A DNA stretch of 64,000 bases from Podospora comata (Eukaryota > Ascomycota > Sordariomycetes > Sordariales > Podosporaceae), in contig CP071494.1 of the NCBI GenBank assembly GCA_017354895.1, positions 2,542,001 to 2,606,000 on the forward strand. The letters run 5' to 3'. Both the position numbers and the translations under genes were made by a program. This document shows positions 1 to 9,509 of this stretch, piece by piece. Under the pieces are notes generated by a model that made no database searches, had not been told where the DNA came from, and saw only the letters and a program-made list of their open reading frames with translations. Within the stretch, counting starts at the first letter, position 1; every line of letters begins with the position of its first letter.

Positions 1-381
1 TCCGTCATCGCCATCGCCATCCTCGTCGCCGGAGGAGTTATCTGAAGCTGGCGCATCTTTGGCGACAAATTTCTTCTGTTTTGTCTCTGATTTTGGTTGT
101 TGGGATTTGGACTTGGGATTTGGCGCCGAATCGCTGTCGGACTGGGAATCTGAGTCTTCGGCTTCGGTGGAGGCGCCGTCGTCGGCCTCGAGGTTGTCTA
201 GATCCTCTTCATCCGAATCGAGCAGGTTGGAGGGAATGGCACCACCTTCGTCATTCTCGGAGTCTTCTTCCTCGGAGCTGCTGTGGTATGCGGCGACTTG
301 TCTCTGCTTCTTGGTCGGTCTTTGTGCCTTGCCCTTGGGGCCGTCGCTGAAGGAGCGCTTCTTTAATGATGATCCTGCCAT
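1..381 (-). CDS. Acidic nucleolar-type protein, N-terminal part (possibly Rrp15-like)
   Basis: The reading frame starts at the ATG at 381 and stays open to the window edge, giving 127 residues of a longer protein. The N-terminus is basic (MAGSSLKKRSFSDGPKGKAQ) and is followed by serine/acidic tracts, an NLLDSDEEDLDN stretch, lysine/glutamine clusters and another acidic run. This layout is common in ribosome-biogenesis factors, and the opening and the LLDSDEE stretch resemble fungal Rrp15 proteins of pre-60S particles. That identification is tentative because the conserved C-terminal domain lies outside the window. No intron is needed in the visible part. Other nucleolar or chromatin acidic proteins remain possible. 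Confidence 0.6.
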   Translation of the reverse strand, partial: MAGSSLKKRSFSDGPKGKAQRPTKKQRQVAAYHSSSEEEDSENDEGGAIPSNLLDSDEEDLDNLEADDGASTEAEDSDSQSDSDSAPNPKSKSQQPKSETKQKKFVAKDAPASDNSSGDEDGDGDDG

Positions 382-976
382 GGTGTGGGGTGCTGTTGCA
401 AGTCAATTGCTGCAAAGACTTGTGATGGGTCTGGAGTTGATGCAGATGATTGACAGGCAGTCCAGCGCACTCGTTGTTCGAGCGAGTTCCCCAGAAATTT
501 TTGGCGGTGAATAGCGGCAGGAATGTGCCCCGCTGGTGAAGAGTGGAGCTGATGCCCCAAGCTTCTTGCTCCACTCGAGCTTTCAAGCTTCATTTTGTGG
601 CGCTCAAGGTGGGCATGTGAAGCTTCGTCTGGCATCTAGGAAAACTCAATCTACATGACTTCTCACGCAACAACAGGCCCACCCAAATGCCATTGTGTTT
701 GTTGTAACCCGCGGCCTGGTCGCCGGTATCTCAACTAGGTTTCTGATCCTTCCTGGAGGTGATGTTTTGCCGTGCTAACCGATGGGTTCACCAAGACCAA
801 AACAACCCTGCGCCAAGGTGGTAAGCCTGACTCTGAGGAACTATTGGCTTAGTTTACGGAGATATCCAGTCAAGCGCGTTTACAATGGCAGTTCAAATAC
901 TCCTCCACACCCCGTGTCTCATCACAACAGCCTTATGCTCAATCTATGAGCGCGCAATCTTCTGATACCAGTCAGA
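382..976. other. Intergenic region
   Basis: Divergent upstream region between the acidic nucleolar-type gene and the surface protein gene. It should hold both promoters. I see no convincing RNA gene, repeat or further coding frame. Confidence 0.5.
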
Positions 977-2650
977 ATGGAAACTCTTGCGCCCACCACA
1001 ACGGGTGTCCTTACCCTCAACCCATCCTGTCTCGCGACGACCAACCTATGGGTGGATAGACTTTGCACACGTCCCGCTTATGGTGATGGACGATGCACTC
1101 TTTACAATCTAGGCATAGGCGAGGGTTGTTCCATGAGGGCTGCTGGCGCCACCGGCTATGATGAAAGAATTGCTTTCAGTGACTGCCCGGTTGGCATGAC
1201 CCCAGCCTGGTCGTTCACTGGAACAGAGTTGCAAGATGTTTCCCTCGCCACCAGCTACTGCTGCCCGACCGGTTTTGACTTTTCTGTCTCAACTACCTCA
1301 TGGCCAGGCTCAGGGACCTTGCGAGCTACTTGCATTGCTGAGTCGATTGAGCGGCTTTCGGGTCAAACGCTCACTCTGAACCAGGATACATATCGGGTAG
1401 AGACGTCTGGGAGATCCACCATCACCATTCGTGCCACGACCACGACCGCGGCATATGACTATGACCAAGACAAGATTTTTGCCCAAGCAGCGAGTGAGTG
1501 TTGAGCTTGTGCTGATGCTCCCTCTTACATCCGTTATACTGACCCTTTGCTAGCCATCTGGAAATACATCTACCCCGGTGCTGAGACGACATCAACATGC
1601 TATGGCATCGCTTGCAACCCAAGCAACCCCCTCCCACAACCCCCCGAGAAAACACCCCCTCCCTCCACCTTCACCTACACACCCCCTCCCCCCTTCCCAG
1701 CAACCCAATTCACCCCCGACCCGTCCTGCCTCGCCGAGTCCAACTTCTGGCAAGTCTCAACCTACTGCTGGATGTCCTGGCCCAACCCCTCCCCCGACTG
1801 GCTCCGCTGCACCCACACCGGCTTCGGCGAACCAAACACCTACCTCCACCCAGAATGCTTCCCCTCCGCTACCGTAGCCCCCCAATCCGCCGAGAACCCC
1901 GACATCCAAACCTGGTACTCGGAATGCCCGGTAGGCTACTCCGTCGCAAAAACCTTCACCTCGGGCCGCTTCGACCTCCCAACCTTCGTCTTCAGCGAGC
2001 CCTCCCCCACCAAAACCTACGACGTAACCGCCACGGGCCTAGCCTGCTGCCCCTCGGGTAAATACCACTTCGAGTACCGCCGCGTCGAAACCTCCATCAC
2101 CTCCCACAACGGCAGGCGCGAGACCGTCTCCCTCTACATCATGCCCTCCTGCATCGCCACCCGCGTCTCGGCTCTCTCGGGGAAGGGGATAGCAATGAAG
2201 GAGTGGTACAACACAGCCGTCTACGACAAGAAGCGAGACTTGGGGGAGCGACAGGCTAACCACGACGCGGAAGCTACCATCACCGATGCGTGGAACATGG
2301 ATAATACCCTGTATGCACAGGCGATTCATCTCGGCTACACCGTCTTTCGCGATCAGTACACGTGCTACACCAACTGCGACGAGTATTTTTACAATTCCTT
2401 CAGGGATGTCGTGCCAAATACGTACAAGACTTGGAGCCCGCCAACGACGACTACTTCGACGAGTACTTCTGATGGGTCGTCGTCTACTGGAGACGGTGGC
2501 GGTGATAATGGTGATGGTGAGGGAGGGAGTGGGGAGGAGGTGGTGTCTACCAGCTCGATAGCTGGTGCTGCTGAGCAAGTGGGACGGTCGGGGAGTATTA
2601 TCATCACTTTGGTGACTGTGGTGACGGTAGTTATGGGGTTGGGTGCTTGA
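977..2650 (+). CDS. Predicted fungal surface glycoprotein with C-terminal membrane/GPI-type segment
   Basis: Two exons are joined by a 60-nt intron (1494-1553; GTGAGT donor, ACTGAC branch, CTAG acceptor), giving about 537 residues. The protein carries two similar halves, each with conserved cysteines and CCP[TS]G motifs (CCPTGFDF in the first half, CCPSGKYHFE in the second), followed by an IAES/IATR-L-S-G stretch, which suggests an internal duplication. The C-terminus is Ser/Thr- and Gly/Asp-rich (STSTSDGSSSTGDGGG) and ends in a hydrophobic stretch (IIITLVTVVTVVMGLGA) with no basic tail, as in a GPI-anchor signal or a terminal membrane helix. No classical signal peptide is visible at the chosen Met, so the true start could lie in another upstream exon. 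I do not recognise a named family. Similar cysteine-rich proteins are annotated as hypothetical in many ascomycetes. Confidence 0.7.
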
Positions 2651-3164
2651 AGATGTGTGTATGGGAGTGTGATATGGGATATGATGATACCCAGTGTGTA
2701 TATGATGGATGATGTAATTACGATGGAGGTTATGTTGATGTGCGCTTATTTTGAGCCTTTACAGTTCCAAGAAACACCGTGTAAGGCAACAGTGGGCATC
2801 GAAAAGAATTCAGTCCCGTTCTTCACAATTCATGATTTAATGTGTTAATATCACAGCAAGGGCATTGCCCAATCATGTCATGGCTACAGCATTACACACA
2901 CGTCATGGACAGGCAGAAAAAGTAGCTATCCCAACTGATATTCATTAACTCCTGCTCCCTCAAACCCTGCTCTAAAGCGCATTACCAATTACCTAGGAGA
3001 GAATCGCCCATGCCCAACACTCGACAGTCTTCTCCTACCTCGACCTCGCCATCACCCACAACAAACAGTCACATCCTCCAACTCGCCACACCGCTTACTG
3101 TCATGTCTGTCTCGTCAACACACACGTCAGCTTCATCCTTCTTCCCTTCTGTTTCCAGAAACAC
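2651..3164. other. Intergenic region
   Basis: Convergent 3' flanks of the surface protein gene and the copper transporter gene. No gene or RNA signature is seen. Confidence 0.5.
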
Positions 3165-4018
3165 TTACTTCCCCACCCTCGTCCAGTGAAACAACAAATA
3201 CCCCAAAAACACCCCAAAGAAAATCGAGAACAGCACAAACCCATTATAGTACATCCCCATCCTATAATCTCGTCAGCATATCCCTTCAACCCCCTCCCCA
3301 CCCTGAAAAGTACTCACAGCATCAACAAATAAGCCACCACAAAATTAACCAAATGCAACAACGCCCTCAAAAACTGCTCACAAACCCCCGGCCTATAACA
3401 CTTGCACCCTTCTTTTCTCTCGTGTTCACCCCCAGTATGATGACTCTCCTCCTTCTGCCGCCGCGGCCTGCTCGCACACTGCCCGTCCACTTGTCCTATC
3501 CCCTCCCCATGTGCCGCATTCAGATTAACCGCACTTGCCGCCCTCGACTGCTCCGCCGTCAGAGGCCTCAGAGACGACGAGGGCGTCATCCTCCTTCCTA
3601 CAGGATGGGGAGGGACAGGTTCCGTATCTATCAAGATTATCTCACCGGGATGGCCGTGATGTTGGTGATGGGGGCATTTGTGGGCGTGGTGACGGAGGAG
3701 GTGGCGGTCGTATTCCCGAGTCAGGCGCCGGAGACCTTCTAGCAAAAGGGCGAGGAGGAGGACGGCGATGCAGGCTGCTGCCATGTGGCCGCCGCTTCTG
3801 ACTTGCTACGTCTCTGAGAGGAAGCAGGAGTCTATGGTGTTCCAGTTCCAGGTCATCTATTGCATAGGGGGTTAGCAAAGGGGAGGGAAACGGGAAGGGG
3901 AAGGGGAAGGGAAAGGGGAGGGGAATACTTTGATGAGACATGCTGGCTTTGTGGGGGCGTCTTCGACGATGATGATGTCGATGGGGATGGGGACTGTGGT
4001 GGGGGCGGGGTTAGACAT
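3165..4018 (-). pseudogene. Ctr-type copper transporter gene with an in-frame amber codon
   Basis: Three exons (4018-3929, 3856-3318, 3261-3165) join through introns of 72 and 56 nt into a 242-codon frame that reads as a Ctr copper transporter. Visible hallmarks are the N-terminal segment CLIKMTWNWNTIDSCFLSET, then QVRSGGHMAAACIAVLLLALLLEGLRR (first membrane helix), a His-rich cytosolic loop, helix 2 (FLRALLHLVNFVVAYLLML) running into MGMYYNG, and helix 3 with GVFLG (the GxxxG packing motif). The codon at 3808-3806 is TAG exactly where the family has the Trp of an S-x-T/S-W-Q/H stretch. Everything after it remains open and family-like. It may therefore be a recent nonsense allele, a sequence error, or a gene producing a shorter protein from the downstream Met at 3784. 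Ctr proteins import Cu(I) at the plasma membrane or export it from the vacuole. No rescuing intron is apparent. Confidence 0.8.
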
Positions 4019-4510
4019 GCTGGGCTGTGGATGGGGTTTGGTTGGCGGTTGAGGCTGGGTGGGTGGTGGTGTGATGCTGGGCGTGAGGTTGTTGTGTTGA
4101 CGGGAGTAAGTGCTTGTCGGAAGCAGATAGACGATGATTTTGGTGTCCTGGAGGTGGTTGGGTGGGGGTATACTGATGCTGGATGGTGATAATGGAAGAC
4201 ACGGGTTGTGAGGTAAACTTCTCATTAAATCTTGGACAATGGGAGCAATGCGTTTGCAGTTAAGGCAATTCTTACCCTGAATCGACTCGTTTCAAGACTG
4301 CCTTCCTGCCCGGATTGATGGAAGGACTACCAACCTGCCTGGTCCGGTTCGCCGGACACAAGCCTCCGAGAAATGATGAAAAGAGCAGGCACGATGCAGA
4401 GAAGATGTAATGGATGGGGCATCACTGGTCAACCTCCTCTATCAAGGCCAAAAACACAAAGAGAGTATTACGCATAAATGGTATCACAATATCCAAAGCC
4501 CACCTCCCAC
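4019..4510. other. Intergenic region
   Basis: Upstream of the copper transporter gene and downstream of the MFS gene. It should contain the copper transporter promoter. No coding frame is supported. Confidence 0.5.
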
Positions 4511-6468
4511 TCACTGATTCCCAACCACATACCTCGCCGTGGCAATCCTCATCCTCTTCCCCGCCCACAATATCGGCACAATCAACAAGGAAAATACCCC
4601 CATAATCACCGTAAAACCTCCAAACGGGACCAAATACCCGTCCCTCTCAATCCACTGAATGACAAACAGCAACCAAATGAATGGCACCATTCCTCTCAAG
4701 ATACAGATCATGGCAAAGCAGTCACTGGCGAGCTGGTTGTACGCGTCAATGAGCTGGAAAATGACCAGTTAACTTCAATCTCATTGATATCATGGAAGGT
4801 GTGTGGGGGTCACTCACATAACTGAACCACAAACTCGGCACCTGCGTCAACGCAAAAGCCACCATCCCGTACGCCACCTGAAGCCCAATCCACTGGTACT
4901 CCCCCGGATACTGCGCGCAGAACCCAAACACCAACAGCCCACCCGTCCCCAACGCCAGAGCAGGCAACATAATCGGCAGTCTTGTCTCCGGCTCGGCATA
5001 ACCGTGGTCTTGCTTCTTCGCAAAAGCCTTCAACCGGCGGTCTGCTAGGAGGGCAGTGGTGATAGCGCCAAAGACTATACCAATCAACGCGCCTATGAAC
5101 AAAAGCCCCGTGTCCGCGCCCCAGTCATACGGCGGAAGAATGAGCAGCTGAGGTCCGATGGTGGAGATGACGGCCACAGCACCGACCAAGCCACCATACT
5201 GCAGCATGGCAATCCACGTGGCTGGCAGCCGGAGGGTATACCACGGCTTCATGAACTGGTACTTGATTCTACCTCTGTACATCCCAAACTTGAGCGAATC
5301 AGAAAAGGTATAAGGATGGTAGGAGAAGTTCCCCGGGCCCGTTGCTCTCGACGACCTGACCTGCTTTGACAATCTAGTGGGTGTCATGGCAGTGGAGCTG
5401 CTGAGGTCCCCAGAAGATGACGGCTGATACCATGTATACGTCGGGTCCAACTCCCCGGTATACCGAAACCTCGACGGCAGCGTCATCCTCATCGATGGCA
5501 AAGTAACCAGACTGAGGTACGGCGCAGGTGTCCGGGGCCAGTACCTCGATGGTCGGGGAAGATTCCTCTGTATTGGCAAGCAGTGGGCTCCACGTTCGTA
5601 GATCGTTTCCGGGACGAATAAGACCGAACACAAGAACGTGATACCCGCCAGAACAGCGCTGACCCAAAAGACTTGGAACCAACCCAGCCTGACAGCGATG
5701 TAGCCACCTGATATACCGCCCACGACGGAGCCGCTTGCTAGGGCTGCTGTGTAGAACGCCTGAGCAGCCGCGTCAGCGAGAGTTCGATGTTGGAGAAGAA
5801 CGAGAGAAACATACCATCCACCTCCCCCTCTCATGCACAAAATACATCTCCCCTACCACCGCCGGCACCACCGTCTCGGACGCACTACTCCCAAACCCCT
5901 GAAAGCATCTCACAACCAAGATGCCAACAAAGTTGGAGGTTGTCGCCCCGACAGCCGTGGAGATGAACAGAATGAGCGCCGAAATAAGGACAATGGCCCT
6001 CCTCCCAAAGATATTCGCCACCGGCACGAGAAATACATTTCCAAACCCCAACAGGAGAATATTGTACTATCTCTTCTGTCAGCTCGATCATTACCCTTCA
6101 CCCTTTTTATGAGGGAAAGGGCTTACCGCAACAAACTGCATCAACTCCTCAATCTTCCTCTGATCCTCAGGAAACTCCAGATTCCACACCGGCAACGCAG
6201 GCGCGATGCAAGCCGAGATGAAATTGCTCACAAAGGCGTACAGCGAGACGGTGCTGATGCACGCCAGCTTCCTCCACGGGGCCCAGTTCAGGGGGTCTGC
6301 CGGGTCTGGGGTTGGGAGGGGGTACTTTGAGAACCGATCCGTTGTTGTCACGCCTGCCTCTGGGATGACGACCGTGGTCGTGGGCTCGATCAGCCGGACC
6401 GTTCCCGGGGGTGTGGCGGCCTTGACGGCTTCTCTGTTGAGGGAGAAGGCATATTTCCAGCCGGGCAT
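4511..6468 (-). CDS. MFS transporter (DHA1-like drug/substrate:H+ antiporter type)
   Basis: Four exons (6468-6127, 6066-5815, 5759-4818, 4753-4511) with introns of 55-64 nt give 592 residues. The soluble N-terminus ends in a PLPTPDPADPLNWAPWRK segment, which is typical of fungal DHA1 transporters. Helix 2 is followed by GFGNVFLVPVANIFGRR, the MFS motif A region between helices 2 and 3. Later come RCFQGFGSSASETVVPAVVGE (helix 4/motif C area), a long central loop after FVPETIYERG, and six further membrane segments. The central cytosolic loop is long (about 130 residues) and Ser/Pro-rich. Such proteins sit in the plasma membrane and export drugs or metabolites, or import nutrients. The substrate cannot be read from sequence. 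All splice junctions preserve frame and family motifs. Confidence 0.87.
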
Positions 6469-7045
6469 CCTATCTCAACCTGTGTGGTGGGGATGAAAAG
6501 GTGACAAGTGATGAGATGGTAAGAAAGGGGGAGGAGGGGGGAAAGGGGGAAACGAGCGACGAGGGGACAACGGCTTTCGACGAACAGAGAGCATTTTTTG
6601 GGCGATAACATGGTTAGGGAAGGGCAAAGTCTTATGCGAGGTGTGTGGTGTTTAGTTGGTTCCCGAGGACCCGAAATAAAGATGAAACCCCCGTCCAAGA
6701 ATATGCTAGGAGGGTTGGGCTAATGGAGAGAAGCAGGGACGTGAAGGCGCTTGTGCAAGGCCCGGGCCATGGTGGAAGTTTATTCATGTTCCTGGGGGCG
6801 ACAGTGCTGACGAGGACGCTAGAATTTGGGATGGGAGCTGTGTATTGAATCACCAGGTCACTAGTAACGAGGCGAATAAAACTGGTTCTTTTTTTCAAAG
6901 AGTGACATGTGCTGGGATGTTTTTGAAAACATATATCAAAAGATTTCCGACCCTGAGAGAACGACAGATTACCAGAAGTGTCTTTTCCTTCCCATTGTAG
7001 ACAAAGATATAACTATCCCAACGTCTATCCACCAACACAGGTGTT
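6469..7045. other. Intergenic region
   Basis: Promoter side of the MFS gene and 3' side of the NYN gene. No further gene is supported. Confidence 0.5.
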
Positions 7046-8443
7046 TCACAACCTACAATCTTCCGTCGAGTGACCGTAGTCATTGCACGAAAGACACCAC
7101 GTCTCCTCCGTCGAGTGAGCAAATGCACAGCGTTCGCCCCCGCGACACCCAACAGCCGTGCATCTCTTTGTTTTCCACAACCTAAAGTCCTTGGTCGGAT
7201 TATCCCGAAAGCGAGCCATTTCCTTGGTTGTATGCTTATAACCACATTCACCCCTATCTCCGCAATGCTGGCCTTTGGGACACCCTTGAGTCCTACGCTG
7301 AGCACGTCCGTGAGCTCTCCCTGGCCGAGATCGAGACTTCACCTGCTCCCAGTCCTCCTCATCATCGGGATCTCCGCCTCCCTCAGCCTCGGCCTCGTGG
7401 ACTTCTGCTTTTTCGTCTCCGGCTTCGGATGGGCCACTTCCAAGATCAACACTGTTTTCCAGGGAGCTTTGCGCGTCGTGCTTCATACTGAGAGGGGAGC
7501 TGGAGGCCCGGTTTTCATTTTCCAGCGGTAAAAACATGTTGCTCGTCTCGACAATATCCGACACATCCTTGTTGAACCTACTGGCATAGACGGGCCATGA
7601 CATGATGGTGGTCTTCTCGCCAAACAGTTTCCGTGCTTTTACGATGATGGCCTCGATGTTCTTCACCGTGGGGAACTCGACGATTATTTCTGATCCATTC
7701 TTTGAACGCGTGGTGTAGAACAAACGTCCCAACTCGAGGAGGACCTTCGCCACGTAAGAGTCGTTCCATGTTTTCTCAGCGAGATGTTCTGGCTCCAAAA
7801 TCACAATCGTGTAGGCGGGAACGACCCTGGTGTTTCGGGTGGAGCGGAAGTTGGTGAACGACACTTGGTTGAATATGTTGTCCAAGAACTTGACCGATAG
7901 TCGGCCATTGGTATTTCTTTCCCTCAAGTATTCCCTGGCCATCCCGGAGTTCCACCCCCAGAGTTCCACTCGGATGCCACATTCCAACACCTTTCTGATC
8001 GCGGGGAGCATATCGCGATCTCCCGTGATAACGATAAAGACTGTTCTTTTTTTCCGCTCTTCGACGGCTTGATCAAATTTCGCCACGGCCCTAAGATCAA
8101 TAGCCTCCTCGGTCATATCTGCCGACATGGAGTTGTCCACCTCCTTCTCCCTCCCATTGGTGGCGCGATCGTATATCTTGGTTTTGAAGCTGTACTTCTT
8201 GTATTGGTCCCATACCAAATCATTAGGCGGTGGCCGAGAGCCGTAGATGTAAGATTGGCGCTGAATTCGGCCATCGTAGAGTGTGTTGACTAACCTTCCA
8301 ATATCGATCCGGAGACGTGGGTCCCGATCAACGTCTGTGAGCTTGGGCATACGTGAATTGCCCGAGGCGGCGAACTTCTGAGCCTCGATCCACACGTTGG
8401 AATCGTCCACAAATAGCAAACATTCGTCATTATCGGCATCCAT
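7046..8443 (-). CDS. NYN-domain (PIN-like) putative ribonuclease with C-terminal CCCH and CCHC zinc fingers
   Basis: A single exon encodes 465 residues. The N-terminal 200 residues look like a NYN domain. An early LLFVDDSNVW strand carries the first acidic site, VDNSMSADM supplies a middle acidic cluster, VFIVITGDRDM carries the conserved Asp pair, and GIRVELWGWNSGMAREYLR follows as the last strand/helix. NYN domains belong to the PIN/FEN nuclease-like superfamily and cut RNA with a metal held by such acidic residues. After an acidic, Ser-rich linker the C-terminus carries Cys/His clusters consistent with CCCH-type RNA-binding fingers (about residues 385-445) and a final C-x2-C-x4-H-x4-C knuckle (CLSCNDYGHSTEDC). 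The architecture suggests an RNA-targeting endonuclease. Target and role are unknown. Confidence 0.85.
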   Translation of the reverse strand: MDADNDECLLFVDDSNVWIEAQKFAASGNSRMPKLTDVDRDPRLRIDIGRLVNTLYDGRIQRQSYIYGSRPPPNDLVWDQYKKYSFKTKIYDRATNGREKEVDNSMSADMTEEAIDLRAVAKFDQAVEERKKRTVFIVITGDRDMLPAIRKVLECGIRVELWGWNSGMAREYLRERNTNGRLSVKFLDNIFNQVSFTNFRSTRNTRVVPAYTIVILEPEHLAEKTWNDSYVAKVLLELGRLFYTTRSKNGSEIIVEFPTVKNIEAIIVKARKLFGEKTTIMSWPVYASRFNKDVSDIVETSNMFLPLENENRASSSPLSMKHDAQSSLENSVDLGSGPSEAGDEKAEVHEAEAEGGGDPDDEEDWEQVKSRSRPGRAHGRAQRRTQGCPKGQHCGDRGECGYKHTTKEMARFRDNPTKDFRLWKTKRCTAVGCRGGERCAFAHSTEETWCLSCNDYGHSTEDCRL

Positions 8444-9509
8444 TATCGCCGGTGGTGTGATTCGCGCAGATTAAGGGTAAAGCAGAGCGTAACGAACAAC
8501 CTGTTGCGAGAGTATGGCGAGGTGAGTTCAGATATATATATATATATATACCAGCGACAAAATCTGGGCTTTTCCTACTGTTGTGCACTGTCCTTTGCTG
8601 TTGTGTGAGGCTATCCTTTAAATCCCATCAACCCGGTGAAAAATGCAGGTTGCTTGATAATATTTCTAGGCCAGCCGATTGAGCCAATATTTCCAGGATC
8701 GAAACGTTTTGCAACCGCTGTGGCAACAGTTCCCCGCCATCCATAGCCTATCATCGCCAATTTGCCTCGTCATTTTTGGTGACCTGCAGGCCTGTTTGTG
8801 TTGACCTACCTGATATGCGCTGCGACGTGGACCAGTGACACTATGGTGGCTGTCACACGGCAAAAGGCCAACCACCACCGATCACGACCAACAGCACCGC
8901 CATTACCACCGCAAGGAGAGGTAACTGCAAGTTGTGAACCTCTCGTCAAAAGTGAGGCAGGCAATCAGAGGCATGGCGGGTATCAAAGGATTCTCACTGG
9001 CTCAGTAGGATATCAAGGGGCTTGGCAGAGGCCTGAGGCCAACAAGGGCACGGGGGAGGATAAAATACGCGCTCAGGATCACCAAGACTGTATTTCCTTC
9101 TTCTTCTTCTGGTATCACAGACTTCGAGGCCATTGAAGATTATTAGCCTGAATTGAACCATGAGTTCCAAGCCCTGTTATTACAGCCCTTGTCACAGTGG
9201 CCCAGAAGACAGCAGCTGCAACAGGGTGCGTATTCGCACTGGATTGTCGCCTGTTGATCACCCCGTCATCCCCGGCTTGTACGTATAGCTTCTTGATTTC
9301 TTTCTTGTCGGCCTTCCGAGGGTCCCAGGTTTCTTGCAAGAAGCCCACATCCTTTCCTTGCTCGAGCTGCTTGGCTTCTCGATCAATACGCCCGACGGTT
9401 GCTCAGTTTCCTCTGACCTTTCAGCGATCACGAGCCCTCGCCGGTGAGGAAGTGTTGCATTTTTCCTTGGACTTCGGCGCAGCTGCAATGAGAGTTCCCA
9501 ATGATATCC
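8444..9509. other. Intergenic region with AT microsatellite
   Basis: Upstream of the NYN gene and downstream of the Zn2Cys6 gene. It contains the AT repeat listed separately. Short open frames here have no recognisable domains or splice partners. Confidence 0.45.
8532..8551. repeat. (AT)n dinucleotide microsatellite
   Basis: About ten AT units lie roughly 90 bp upstream of the NYN start codon, inside its probable promoter or leader. It could double as a TATA-like element, but that is inference. Confidence 0.85.
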
